DNA of 64,000 bases from Brevibacterium pigmentatum (GTDB lineage Bacteria > Actinomycetota > Actinomycetes > Actinomycetales > Brevibacteriaceae). The stretch lies in assembly GCF_011617465.1 (NCBI RefSeq), contig NZ_CP050153.1, positions 1,674,001-1,738,000 of the forward strand. Direction: 5' to 3'. The notes below the pieces were generated by a model. That model did no database searches. It had not been told where the DNA came from and saw only the letters and a program-made list of their open reading frames with translations. Position numbers and translations under genes: made by a program. Of the stretch, positions 26,828 to 35,326 are shown piece after piece; position 1 is the first letter of the stretch; every line of letters begins with the position of its first letter.

Positions 26828-28234
26828 ATGACCACCGCCGTTCGACCCCTGCAGGGCACGCTCCCGCACGGTGCACAGAGCACCGCACGGCCCAGCCGGC
26901 GAGCGATCCTCACCGGTGCCGCCATCGGGATCGGCGCGATCGGTCTCGGCTCAGCGATCACGGCAGCCCTCGCCGAGGCGGCCCGCCCCGACCCCGTCCG
27001 TTCCGTCACAGCTGCCTACACTTCCTCCGGCCAGCGCGAAGCCCTCGACGTCGAAACCGCGCAGACGCTGCCCGCGCAGTCGCGAGTCATGCCGGAACTC
27101 GCCGACCCGGCGCCCGCGAGGAGGCAGCAGGAGTTCCTCGAGGCCTGCGAACCATGGCTGTCGTTGCTGCCGGTCCACCACCGCGACCTGGCGGTCTCGG
27201 CTCTGCTCGACCTGTGGGTGCTCAGCGACGATCTGCCCGCCGCGGTCGCCGGATGGGCCGGCCCCTGGCGGTACGTCTGGCCCCGTGACACCGCGTTCTC
27301 CGCCATCGCCCTGGCGCGAGTCGGTCGACAGGATTTGGCCTGGAGTCATCTCCTCTTCCTGCAGTCCGTGCAGGCCGTCGACGGCTCGTTCGCCGCCAGA
27401 GTCGGCCCGGCAACGGGAATGGCTCCCGACGACCGGGAATCGCAGTTCGACTCCCTCGGCCTCGTCCTCTGGGCGGTATCCGACGTGCACGCGGTGTCCA
27501 CGGCGACGGCCGAACCGTTCGACCTCGGCGACCTCGATGACCTGCTGCGACGGACCACCCGGCGCCTCTTCGACCTCACCTCCGACGGTCGCAGCCTGCC
27601 TCCCGTCGGCCCGGACTATTGGGAGGTGGGAGAATCGCAGGTCACCCTCGGTCTGGCCGGGCCGACCCTGGTCGGGATGAATTCGCTCACCGCATTGACG
27701 AAGGCGGATCCGGAACTGTGGAGCCGCCTCGGCGGAGATCCTGAATCCGTCCGGCGCACAGCAGATGACTACCGTGCGACCTTCACCCGGACCTTCGAAG
27801 CCAATGGGATGCAGCGGTATCCGACCTCGGGCGGGGCCGATTCGGCCATTGCCTACCTGCCCGCCGCCGGACTCGTACCGGAACAGGCAGAGGGGATCTA
27901 TGCACTCGACCCTGAGCTCCTCGGCGGAGTCTGGGACCGGCTCGTCCAGCCGGCAGGCGGGATCAAGCCCGGTCACGGATGGATCATCGACCGCTCCAGC
28001 TGGACGCCGTCGACCTCGCTCATGGGGCTCGGTTTTGCGCGCCTCGGGCAGGTGGAGAAGGCCGAGGAGATCCTCGACTGGCTCGCCGACCACCGCACGA
28101 GCGCCGGATCCCTGCCGGAGAAGATCAGCGCCGAAGGTGTCCCGGTGTCCGTGGCACCGCTGTCGTGGACGGCAGCCAACGTCATCATCACCCTCGACGA
28201 GCTCTACGTGAACCGAGGTGGACCGGATTCGTGA
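26828..28234 (+). CDS. Tat-exported GH15-like (six-hairpin) glycosidase-family protein
   Basis: A 468-residue protein. The N-terminus has a twin-arginine signal (PSRRAILTGAAIGIGAIGLGSA), so it is probably exported folded; no lipobox is seen. The mature part contains the GH15/glucoamylase-like landmark WRYVWPRDTAFSAIALARVG near residue 140, followed by FLQSVQAVDGSF and DSLGLVLWAV, and a C-terminal GLGFARLGQVEKAEEILDWL repeat typical of (alpha/alpha)6 barrels. The substrate is unknown, and I cannot confirm both catalytic acids. It stands between the tRNA-Gly terminator and tig. Confidence 0.78.
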   Translation: MTTAVRPLQGTLPHGAQSTARPSRRAILTGAAIGIGAIGLGSAITAALAEAARPDPVRSVTAAYTSSGQREALDVETAQTLPAQSRVMPELADPAPARRQQEFLEACEPWLSLLPVHHRDLAVSALLDLWVLSDDLPAAVAGWAGPWRYVWPRDTAFSAIALARVGRQDLAWSHLLFLQSVQAVDGSFAARVGPATGMAPDDRESQFDSLGLVLWAVSDVHAVSTATAEPFDLGDLDDLLRRTTRRLFDLTSDGRSLPPVGPDYWEVGESQVTLGLAGPTLVGMNSLTALTKADPELWSRLGGDPESVRRTADDYRATFTRTFEANGMQRYPTSGGADSAIAYLPAAGLVPEQAEGIYALDPELLGGVWDRLVQPAGGIKPGHGWIIDRSSWTPSTSLMGLGFARLGQVEKAEEILDWLADHRTSAGSLPEKISAEGVPVSVAPLSWTAANVIITLDELYVNRGGPDS

Positions 28235-28244
28235 AATCACCCCT

Positions 28245-28275
28245 GTTTCGCGTAACGGGCGGGGTTTCGCGTAAC
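28245..28275. repeat. Exact 12-bp direct repeat upstream of tig
   Basis: GTTTCGCGTAAC occurs at 28245-28256 and again at 28264-28275, 19 bp apart start to start, i.e. near two helical turns. It lies in the 212-bp spacer before tig and could be an operator or activator site for tig or its promoter; no clear -35/-10 pair is visible. Confidence 0.5.
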
Positions 28276-28446
28276 ATAGGTGATTGCGTCTTGCGGACGT
28301 GCGCGAACTATTCGTGGACTTTCGCTCCCTCTAAGGTCACGAGATGACCGATCAGGCTGTGAGATGGCCGTTTGCGGTCACGAACCCGGATGATCAGGTC
28401 GGAGATGACCGAAAATGCATGACTGTCGAATTTGAAAGGTCACACT

Positions 28447-29808
28447 GTGAAGAGCTCCGTCGAGCAACTCGACCCCACCCGGGTCAAGATCAGCGTGGAA
28501 GTCCCATACGCCGAACTCAAGCCGAGCGTCGACGAGGCATACAAGACCATCGGTGCCCAGGTGACCGTCCCCGGTTTCCGCAAGGGCAAGGTCCCCTCGC
28601 GCATCATCGATCAGCGCATCGGTCGTCCTGCTGTGATCCAGGAAGCCGTCAACAACGGTCTTGATGACTTCTACCGCAACGCGGTCGAAGAGCACGACCT
28701 CAAGCCGATGGGCCAGCCCGAGGTCGAGATCTCCGAGGTTCCCGGACTCGACGGAACCGAAGACGGCGAACTGGGCTTCACCGTCGAGGTCGACGTGCGT
28801 CCCGAGGTCAAATTGCCTGCCTACGACACGATCAACATCGAGGTCGACCCCATCGACGTCACCGACGCCGATGTGGATGCCGAGCTCGAGCAGCTGCGCA
28901 CCCGCTTCGGAACCCTGGTCGCCGTCGATCGCCCCGCAGCCACGGACGACTTCGTCACCCTCGACCTCGTCGCCACCATCGGTGACGAAGAGATCGACAC
29001 CGCCTCCGACATCTCCTACCAGGTCGGCGCCGGCACGATGCTCGAAGGCATGGACGAGGCCCTCGACGGGCTCTCCGCCGGAGAGACCACGACCTTCGAG
29101 ACCACCTTCGCAGGCGGCGAGCACGCCGGCGAACAGGGCACCGTGAAGATCACCCTGGGTGCTGTCAAGGAACGCGAACTGCCCGAGGCCGACGACGACT
29201 TCGCTCAGCTGGCCAGCGAGTTCGACACGATCGACGAGCTGCGTGAGGACCTGCGCGTCCAGGCCGGCAAGACCAAGGAGACCGAGCAGGGCGTCCAGGC
29301 ACGCGACAAGGTCCTCGAACACCTCATGGAGACCCTCGACGTGCCGGTTCCGGCCAAGATCGTCACCGACGAGGTCGAGCGTCACCTCGAATCCGAGAAC
29401 CGTTCGGACGATGACGAGCACCGCAAGGAGGTCACCGAGGAGACCGAGCGCAACCTGCGCACGCAGTTCATCCTCGATGCCGTCTCCGAAGCCGAGAACG
29501 TCGAGGTCAGCCAGCCCGAACTCATCGAGTACCTGATCTCCGCTTCGCAGCAGTACGGAATGAACCCCAACGAGTTCGCTCAGATGCTCGACAGCTCCGG
29601 CCAGGTCAACGCGCTGGTCGGCGAGGTCTCGCGCCGCAAGGCACTGGCCGCCGTCCTCGCTGGTGCCACGGTCAAGGACACCGCCGGAAACGTCGTCGAC
29701 ATGGAGGCCTTCACCTCCGCCGGTGACGACGCCGAGGAAGCCGACGCTGACGCGCAGAGCGCGGAAGCCGCGGACGAAGCACCTGCAGAGGCTGCCGAAG
29801 AGAACTGA
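28447..29808 (+). CDS. tig: Trigger factor
   Basis: Ribosome-associated chaperone and peptidyl-prolyl isomerase that meets nascent chains at the exit tunnel. The 453-residue protein has the ribosome-binding domain with the signature FRKGKVPSRII (about residue 45), an FKBP-like PPIase domain (DDFVTLDLVATIGDEEI through MLEGMDEALDGLSAGET), and a helical chaperone C-domain ending in an acidic Ala/Glu tail. The GTG at 28447 follows AAAGGT; the alternative TTG at 28432 is less likely. It is followed by a terminator and then clpP1-clpP2-clpX, the usual actinobacterial order. Confidence 0.96.
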   Translation: MKSSVEQLDPTRVKISVEVPYAELKPSVDEAYKTIGAQVTVPGFRKGKVPSRIIDQRIGRPAVIQEAVNNGLDDFYRNAVEEHDLKPMGQPEVEISEVPGLDGTEDGELGFTVEVDVRPEVKLPAYDTINIEVDPIDVTDADVDAELEQLRTRFGTLVAVDRPAATDDFVTLDLVATIGDEEIDTASDISYQVGAGTMLEGMDEALDGLSAGETTTFETTFAGGEHAGEQGTVKITLGAVKERELPEADDDFAQLASEFDTIDELREDLRVQAGKTKETEQGVQARDKVLEHLMETLDVPVPAKIVTDEVERHLESENRSDDDEHRKEVTEETERNLRTQFILDAVSEAENVEVSQPELIEYLISASQQYGMNPNEFAQMLDSSGQVNALVGEVSRRKALAAVLAGATVKDTAGNVVDMEAFTSAGDDAEEADADAQSAEAADEAPAEAAEEN

Positions 29809-29839
29809 GGGAGAGCCGCCTCGGCGGTGGAATCCTGAT

Positions 29840-29879
29840 GAGACGGTGGGTACGGATCACGATCCGTACCCACCGTCTC
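29840..29879 (+). terminator. Terminator hairpin after tig
   Basis: A perfect 19-bp stem (GAGACGGTGGGTACGGATC at 29840-29858 with its complement at 29861-29879), followed by TGCATC. It separates tig from the clp genes. Confidence 0.85.
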
Positions 29880-29997
29880 TGCATCTGCGCTGATCCCGAT
29901 CACGCTGAGGGCGAACACAGGCCTCGCCGCGGACTAAAACCCAGGGGAGAGCGGTTAGAGTCCATAGCAAGCCATCCACAGAACACAGGAGTGAAAC

Positions 29998-30609
29998 GTG
30001 AGCGCACACGACATGACAGCTCCCGTCGGCCTCGACGCCGGTGGGGGAATGGGTCTCGACGACCACATCTTCAATCGTCTTCTCAAGGAGCGCATCATCT
30101 GGCTCGGTTCGGAGGTGCGTGACGACAACGCCAACGCCATCTGCGCGCAGATGATGCTGCTGGCCGCCGAAGATCCCGAAGCGGACATCTCGCTCTACAT
30201 CAACTCGCCCGGCGGATCCGTCACCGCCGGTATGGCCATCTACGACACCATGCAGTACATCAAGCCCGACGTCTCGACCGTGGCCATGGGCATGGCCGCC
30301 TCGATGGGACAGTTCCTGCTGTCCTCGGGCACCCCAGGCAAGCGCTACGCCACCCCGCACGCGCGCATCCTCATGCACCAGCCGCTGGGCGGCATCGGCG
30401 GAACGGCCACGGACATCAAGATCCAGGCCGAGCTGATCCTGCACATGAAGAAGCAGATGGCGGAACTGACCGCTCAGCAGACGGGCAAGTCGCTCGAGCA
30501 GATCCTCCAGGACAACGATCGTGACCACTGGTTCACCGCTGAGGAAGCCCTCGAATACGGCTTCATCGACAAGATGGTCACCCGCGCGTCCGACGTCGAG
30601 AACAACTGA
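29998..30609 (+). CDS. clpP1: ATP-dependent Clp protease proteolytic subunit 1
   Basis: Serine protease subunit of the Clp complex. The 203-residue protein has Ser102 in MGMAASMGQ and His127 in LMHQPLGG, plus the substrate-channel block [20 protein letters not shown]. Actinobacterial ClpP1 and ClpP2 form a mixed two-ring tetradecamer, which fits the adjacent clpP2 18 bp downstream. The GTG at 29998 follows CACAGGAG; ATG 30013 is an alternative start that would shorten the N-terminal propeptide. A promoter was not obvious in the spacer after the tig terminator. Confidence 0.95.
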   Translation: MSAHDMTAPVGLDAGGGMGLDDHIFNRLLKERIIWLGSEVRDDNANAICAQMMLLAAEDPEADISLYINSPGGSVTAGMAIYDTMQYIKPDVSTVAMGMAASMGQFLLSSGTPGKRYATPHARILMHQPLGGIGGTATDIKIQAELILHMKKQMAELTAQQTGKSLEQILQDNDRDHWFTAEEALEYGFIDKMVTRASDVENN

Positions 30610-30626
30610 GCAGGAGTGAGGGAAGA

Positions 30627-31280
30627 ATGAATTCAATGAACTTTATGCCGGGTTCGACGGCGTCGAACATGCCGCAGTCGCGTTATGTCATGCCGCAGTT
30701 CGAAGAGCGCACACCCTATGGCTTCAAGCGCCAGGATCCCTACACGAAGCTCTTCGACGATCGTGTGGTGTTCCTCGGCGCTCAGGTCGACGACACGTCC
30801 GCCGACGATGTCATGGCTCAGCTGCTGGTCCTCGAATCACAGGATCCGGACCGCGACATCACTCTCTACATCAATTCGCCCGGTGGCTCCTTCACCGCGA
30901 TGACAGCCATCTACGACACGATGCAGTACATCAAGCCGGAGATCCAGACCGTCTGCCTCGGTCAGGCCGCCTCGGCCGCCGCCGTGCTGCTGGCCGCCGG
31001 AACTCCCGGCAAGCGTCTGGCGCTGCCGAACGCGCGAGTGCTCATCCACCAGCCGGCGATGCAGGGCCAGGGCCAGGGTCAGGCCTCTGACCTCGAGATC
31101 CAGGCCGCCGAGGTGCTGCGGATGCGCGAATGGCTGGAGGGCACTCTGGCCAAGCACTCCAACAAGGAGGCCGCTCAGGTCTCGAACGACATCGAACGCG
31201 ACCTCTTCCTCACGGCCGAGCAGGCCAAGGACTACGGTCTCGTCGACCAGGTGCTCTCTTCGCGCAAGAACGCGAACTGA
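30627..31280 (+). CDS. clpP2: ATP-dependent Clp protease proteolytic subunit 2
   Basis: Second ClpP subunit, expected to form one ring of the mixed ClpP1P2 protease. In the 217-residue protein Ser116 lies in [10 protein letters not shown] and His141 in [10 protein letters not shown]. The N-terminal extension of about 30 residues is longer than in ClpP1, consistent with a propeptide. The loop after the His (QGQGQGQ) differs clearly from ClpP1 (GGIGGTA), as is usual between the two paralogues. The ATG at 30627 follows CAGGAGTGAGGGA. A terminator follows at 31308. Confidence 0.95.
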   Translation: MNSMNFMPGSTASNMPQSRYVMPQFEERTPYGFKRQDPYTKLFDDRVVFLGAQVDDTSADDVMAQLLVLESQDPDRDITLYINSPGGSFTAMTAIYDTMQYIKPEIQTVCLGQAASAAAVLLAAGTPGKRLALPNARVLIHQPAMQGQGQGQASDLEIQAAEVLRMREWLEGTLAKHSNKEAAQVSNDIERDLFLTAEQAKDYGLVDQVLSSRKNAN

Positions 31281-31307
31281 TCACCTCTCGGAGGACCGGA
31301 AAACGCT

Positions 31308-31349
31308 GAGAACGGGTTCGTGCGATCGTGATCGCGCGGACCCGTTCTC
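31308..31349 (+). terminator. Terminator hairpin after clpP2
   Basis: GAGAACGGGTTCGTGCGAT (31308-31326) pairs with ATCGCGCGGACCCGTTCTC (31331-31349), with two G-U pairs and a 4-nt loop, followed by GGTTCCTTCC. Confidence 0.85.
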
Positions 31350-31413
31350 GGTTCCTTCCTCCGACACACCGAGACGTGGCTGGGGGCTCGTGTCCGCCAC
31401 GTGTGGGAAGCTA

Positions 31414-31443
31414 TTGAGGTACAGGAAACACGAGCGGTAGAGT
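31414..31443 (+). promoter_or_regulatory. Candidate sigma70-type promoter of clpX
   Basis: TTGAGG at 31414-31419 and TAGAGT at 31438-31443 are spaced by 18 bp, placing transcription start about 25 nt before the clpX start. The terminator at 31308 means clpX needs its own promoter. Confidence 0.55.
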
Positions 31444-31476
31444 TGGGGCCAAGCGTCCTGGCGAAAGGTTGTGACA

Positions 31477-32760
31477 GTGGCTCGCAGTGCGGACGGAGCA
31501 GACCTGCTCAAATGCAACTTCTGTGGGAAGTCTCAGAAGCAGGTTCGGAAACTCATCGCCGGACCTGGTGTTTACATCTGCGATGAATGCATCGGATTGT
31601 GCAATGAGATCATCGAAGAGGAACTCAGCGAGTCCACTCCGGAGCAGGCCGAACTCGAGCTGCCCAAACCACGTGAGATCTTCGACTTCCTCCAGGAATA
31701 CGTGGTCGGCCAGGAACCCGCGAAGAAGGCACTGTCGGTAGCCGTCTACAACCACTACAAGCGCATCCGCTCCCTGCAGTCAGGCGATGAGAAGACCCTC
31801 GGCGCCGGCGATTCCGAAGTCGAGATCGCGAAGTCGAACATTCTGCTCGTCGGTCCCACCGGCTCGGGAAAGACCTACCTGGCGCAGTCGCTGGCCAAGC
31901 GACTCAACGTCCCCTTCGCCGTCGCCGACGCCACCGCGCTGACCGAAGCAGGCTACGTCGGTGAAGACGTCGAGAACATCCTGCTCAAGCTCATCCAGGC
32001 TGCGGACTTCGACATCCAGCGCGCCGAACACGGAATCATCTACATCGACGAGATCGACAAGATCGCCCGCAAGTCGGAGAACCCGTCGATCACCCGTGAC
32101 GTGTCCGGTGAAGGCGTGCAGCAGGCACTGCTGAAGATCCTCGAAGGCACTCAGGCCTCGGTTCCGCCGCAGGGCGGGCGCAAGCACCCGCACCAGGACT
32201 TCCTGCAGATCGACACGACCAACGTGCTGTTCATCGTCGCCGGCGCCTTCGCCGGGATGGAAGAGATCGTGGCCGGCCGCAAGGGCAAACACGGCATCGG
32301 ATTCGGTGCCCTTCTGCAGTCGAAGAACGACGAAGAGGACCTCTACGCGGACATCCTCCCGGAGGATCTGCTCAAATTCGGTCTCATCCCCGAATTCATC
32401 GGTCGCCTCCCTGTGCTGGCCACCGTGTCCAACCTCGACCGTGCCGCACTGATGTCGATCCTCACCGAACCGAAGAACGCACTGGTCAAGCAGTACCAGC
32501 GGATGTTCGAGTTCGACAATGTCTCCCTGACGTTCGAGACCGAAGCCCTCGAAGCCATCGCCGATCTCGCACTTCTGCGCGGCACAGGAGCTCGCGGCCT
32601 GCGCTCGATCATGGAAGAGGTCCTGCAGCCGGTCATGTTCGATGTGCCCTCACGAGAGGACATCGCCGAGGTGGTCGTGACCAAGGACGTCGTCGAGTCC
32701 AATGTCGCCCCGACCCTCGTGCCGAAGTCACGGAACAGGACGAACAAGAAATCAGCCTGA
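31477..32760 (+). CDS. clpX: ClpX, ATP-dependent unfoldase of the Clp protease
   Basis: AAA+ unfoldase that feeds substrates to ClpP1P2. The 427-residue protein starts with a zinc-binding domain (CNFC and CDEC, about residues 12-36). It then shows Walker A GPTGSGKT, Walker [11 protein letters not shown], and the HGIGFGALL loop that docks ClpP. The C-terminal sensor-2 region includes [10 protein letters not shown]. The GTG at 31477 is preferred to GTG 31471 because AAAGG lies 8 bp before it and MARSADG matches relatives. A candidate promoter is at 31414-31443. The MFS gene begins 11 bp after its stop. Confidence 0.95.
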   Translation: MARSADGADLLKCNFCGKSQKQVRKLIAGPGVYICDECIGLCNEIIEEELSESTPEQAELELPKPREIFDFLQEYVVGQEPAKKALSVAVYNHYKRIRSLQSGDEKTLGAGDSEVEIAKSNILLVGPTGSGKTYLAQSLAKRLNVPFAVADATALTEAGYVGEDVENILLKLIQAADFDIQRAEHGIIYIDEIDKIARKSENPSITRDVSGEGVQQALLKILEGTQASVPPQGGRKHPHQDFLQIDTTNVLFIVAGAFAGMEEIVAGRKGKHGIGFGALLQSKNDEEDLYADILPEDLLKFGLIPEFIGRLPVLATVSNLDRAALMSILTEPKNALVKQYQRMFEFDNVSLTFETEALEAIADLALLRGTGARGLRSIMEEVLQPVMFDVPSREDIAEVVVTKDVVESNVAPTLVPKSRNRTNKKSA

Positions 32761-32771
32761 GCCTCTGACAC

Positions 32772-34058
32772 ATGAGGCTCCTGGCTGACACACGCCCACT
32801 GCGCTACGCGTCGTTCCGACGGCTGTGGGCAGCCAACATCGTCACCGTCATCGGTGCGCAGATGACGGTCGTGGCGATTCCCGCACAGATCTTCCATATC
32901 ACCGGGTCGTCGGGCTATGTCGGGCTCGCCGGTGCGTTCGGTCTGGTTCCGCTCATCGTCTTCGGGCTGTGGGGTGGGTCGCTGGCCGACGTCATCGATC
33001 GGCGCAGGCTCCTCGTGATCTCGACCGTAGGTCTGATCGTCACGAGCGCGATACTCGCACTCATCGCGGTGCTGAGCGTCGACAATGTCTGGCTGCTGCT
33101 GTCGGTGTTTTCGATGCAGCAGGCCTTCTTCGGGCTGAACCAGCCGGCTAGGGGCGCACTGCTGCCGTCGATCATCCCACTCGGCCTGCTGCCCGCGGCG
33201 AACTCGCTGAATATGACCGTGATGACATTGGGAGCCGTCATCGGGCCGGTCCTCGGCGGAGCGCTGATCCCGCTGTTCGGGTACCAGCTGCTCTACGTCA
33301 TCGACGCCGTGTTCCTGTTCGCCACGCTCTACGCAGTGATCCGATTGCCGTCGCTGCCGCCGCAGAAACAGCCCGATACGCGGTCGGGATTCAAAGGCAT
33401 CGTCGACGGATTCCGGTACCTGCGGACGAACACCGTCGTCATGGTCTCTCTGCTCGTGGACATCATCGCGATGGTCTTCGGAATGCCGCGAGCACTGTTC
33501 CCGCAGATCGCCGCCGAGACCTTCGACGGTCCGCCCGAAGGCGGCATCGTCTTCTCTCTGCTCTTCGCTTCTCTGGCCGGTGGCAGCGCAGTGGCCGGAA
33601 TCTTCTCCGGGTGGGTCTCACGCGTGCAGCGCCAAGGACTGGCCGTCATCGTCGCCATCGCCGTCTGGGGCGCCGCGATGACCGTCTTCGGGTTCTCCCT
33701 CGAGCTTGCGCGCGGTTTCTGGCTGACCGCGCTCGTCGTCGCATTGGCTGCGATGGCGGTCGGCGGGGGAGCCGATATCGTGTCCGGTGCTTTTCGGCAG
33801 ACGATGCTGCAAGAGGCCGCCACCGATGCGATGCGTGGTCGGATGCAGGGAATATTCATCGTCGTCGTAGCCGGCGGACCTCGTATCGCGGACGTCCTCC
33901 ACGGCTCCGTCGCGGCCGTCTCGAACACCACGGTCGCCTCGGCGGGCGGCGGCATCGCCGTCATCGTCCTCGTGCTCGCCTGCGCCGCGATCTTCCCGAC
34001 CTTCCGAAAGTACCGAGTCGAGCGCGGCGGCCACGAGCACACCGTCCCCACCGCCTGA
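32772..34058 (+). CDS. MFS transporter (EntS-like exporter)
   Basis: A 428-residue membrane protein with 12 predicted helices, of the major facilitator superfamily, EntS/MFS_3 type. The start RYASFRRLWAANIVTVIGAQMTVVAIPAQIF and the loop GGSLADVIDRRRLLVIS are typical, as is NQPARGALLPSIIPLGLLPAANSLN. Members often export small hydrophobic compounds or siderophores, but substrate cannot be told. It lies 11 bp after clpX on the same strand, so it may be read from the clpX promoter, although the function gives no obvious link. Confidence 0.88.
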   Translation: MRLLADTRPLRYASFRRLWAANIVTVIGAQMTVVAIPAQIFHITGSSGYVGLAGAFGLVPLIVFGLWGGSLADVIDRRRLLVISTVGLIVTSAILALIAVLSVDNVWLLLSVFSMQQAFFGLNQPARGALLPSIIPLGLLPAANSLNMTVMTLGAVIGPVLGGALIPLFGYQLLYVIDAVFLFATLYAVIRLPSLPPQKQPDTRSGFKGIVDGFRYLRTNTVVMVSLLVDIIAMVFGMPRALFPQIAAETFDGPPEGGIVFSLLFASLAGGSAVAGIFSGWVSRVQRQGLAVIVAIAVWGAAMTVFGFSLELARGFWLTALVVALAAMAVGGGADIVSGAFRQTMLQEAATDAMRGRMQGIFIVVVAGGPRIADVLHGSVAAVSNTTVASAGGGIAVIVLVLACAAIFPTFRKYRVERGGHEHTVPTA

Positions 34059-34382
34059 TCCCACGGTACGACGGGGCAAGAGGTCTTCTGCAGCACTACG
34101 CACCGCTGCCCTCACACAACCCTGTAAGCGGCAATCCCCCTCGGTGCCTTCGTATCCCTCCTTGTTCCTGACAAAGCGCACCGTTGCAGCGAGGTGAAGA
34201 CGGGCGACGGGTAAGGGATGCGAGAACGGGGCGAGGGAGGGTCTGCGCGAACAGCGGCCTCGACAGCCTCGTGGAGACGACGACACCCCGGCTCGCTGCC
34301 ATCACAGCGGGTCGGGGGTGTCTCGGCGACTTCTGCCAGCTCGAGGTTCGCAGGTGCGTCACCTCGAAGCTGGCACGGCGCG
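34059..34382. other. Intergenic region with two hairpins, no gene
   Basis: Between the convergent MFS and AIM24-family genes. An imperfect stem-loop at 34282-34322 (GACACCCC... with GGGGTGTC) and one at 34335-34374 (GCCAGCT and CGAGGT pairing with ACCTCG and AAGCTGGC, one bulge) may act as terminators for the two sides. Short ORFs here lack homology and ribosome binding sites. Confidence 0.5.
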
Positions 34383-35075
34383 TCAGCTGGTGGTCGCCGA
34401 GTAGACGGCGTTCTCCGCAGGCTGGACGACGACGAAGCCGGGGCCGTGGAACGCCAGCTGCACGGACTCGCCGGAGCCGCGGCCGAAGAACGTGCCGACG
34501 TTGACATCGGTCTTGATCTGCGGTGCCAGAGCAGAGGACCAGCACACGGCGGCCTGCGGGTCGACGAAGGTCGGCTGCTGCGAGCAGTCGAGGACCATGG
34601 GCTCGCCCTTGCAGCAGATGGCGGCGGTGCCCTGCCCGGCGAGTTCGAGGTTGAACAGTCCCGAACCGCTGACCATTGCTCCGACGCCGCCCTTGATGCG
34701 CTTGATCTCCCAGCTGAGAGCGTCGTCGAAGGCGAGCAGGTTCGCCGTGTTGACGGTCAGTGCGTCCTGCGGTCCCTCGAGGGCCATCATGAAGATGTTC
34801 GAGGCTTCCCGGGCGAAGAACACTTCACCGTGTCCCTCGACGCGCATGACGTTGCCGCCTTCGCCGGTGGCCGCCTTCTTCATGAACTGGCCGACCGACT
34901 TCGAGCCCTGGTGGGTGAAGCGGACATCGCCCTGGTAGGCGACCATGGCGCCCTTGGTGGCGATCATCGGGGCATTCGGCGTGACCACCGAACGCAGCAT
35001 CTTATTCGATTGGAGGGTCCACCGCTCCTGGTTCTGGACCTCGGCGTTGCGCTTGGAAAACAGTTCGCTTCTCAC
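34383..35075 (-). CDS. AIM24 family protein
   Basis: A 230-residue protein of the AIM24/DUF124 family (beta-prism like), known from bacteria and yeast mitochondria but with no firm bacterial function. It contains VTPNAPMIATKGAMVAYQGDVRF, then MMALEGPQDALTVNTANLLAFDDAL and IKGGVGAMVSGSGLFNLELAGQG, all typical of the family. No signal peptide or transmembrane helix is seen. The GTG at 35075 is the start; a weak AAAGG is 13-17 bp before it. Base composition is native. It is probably monocistronic. Confidence 0.87.
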   Translation of the reverse strand: MRSELFSKRNAEVQNQERWTLQSNKMLRSVVTPNAPMIATKGAMVAYQGDVRFTHQGSKSVGQFMKKAATGEGGNVMRVEGHGEVFFAREASNIFMMALEGPQDALTVNTANLLAFDDALSWEIKRIKGGVGAMVSGSGLFNLELAGQGTAAICCKGEPMVLDCSQQPTFVDPQAAVCWSSALAPQIKTDVNVGTFFGRGSGESVQLAFHGPGFVVVQPAENAVYSATTS

Positions 35076-35191
35076 GGTTCTGGGGGCCTTTCGTACAGGG
35101 AGGACGTCGGTACTTCTTCAGTTGTCGAGAACCATATTACGGGGGAGGGGCCGCAGAATCGGGCCAATTCGTGTTTCCGTTCCGGAACATA

Positions 35192-35245
35192 CGCAGAGCC
35201 CCACCGCATCCGCTGCTCCGACTCTGCGGATAAACGGGTGCCGTG
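35192..35245. terminator. Hairpin between valS and the AIM24 gene
   Basis: An outer perfect 13-bp stem CGCAGAGCCCCAC (35192-35204) pairs with 35233-35245. The inner part (ATCCG with CGGAT) can form a second stem. It lies downstream of valS on the minus strand and is its likely terminator. Confidence 0.65.
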
Positions 35246-35326
35246 GGGCTCTGCGGGGGCCTGACGTGGGCTCAGGCTGACCCGGAGGTTCGGCTCGGCC
35301 AGTGCCCAGTCGTGGTGGACGAGTGC

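Noticed and set aside
34097-34382. Short ORFs on both strands between the MFS and AIM24 genes
   Set aside because: Arg/Pro-rich with no homology or ribosome binding site, and overlapping two terminator-like hairpins.
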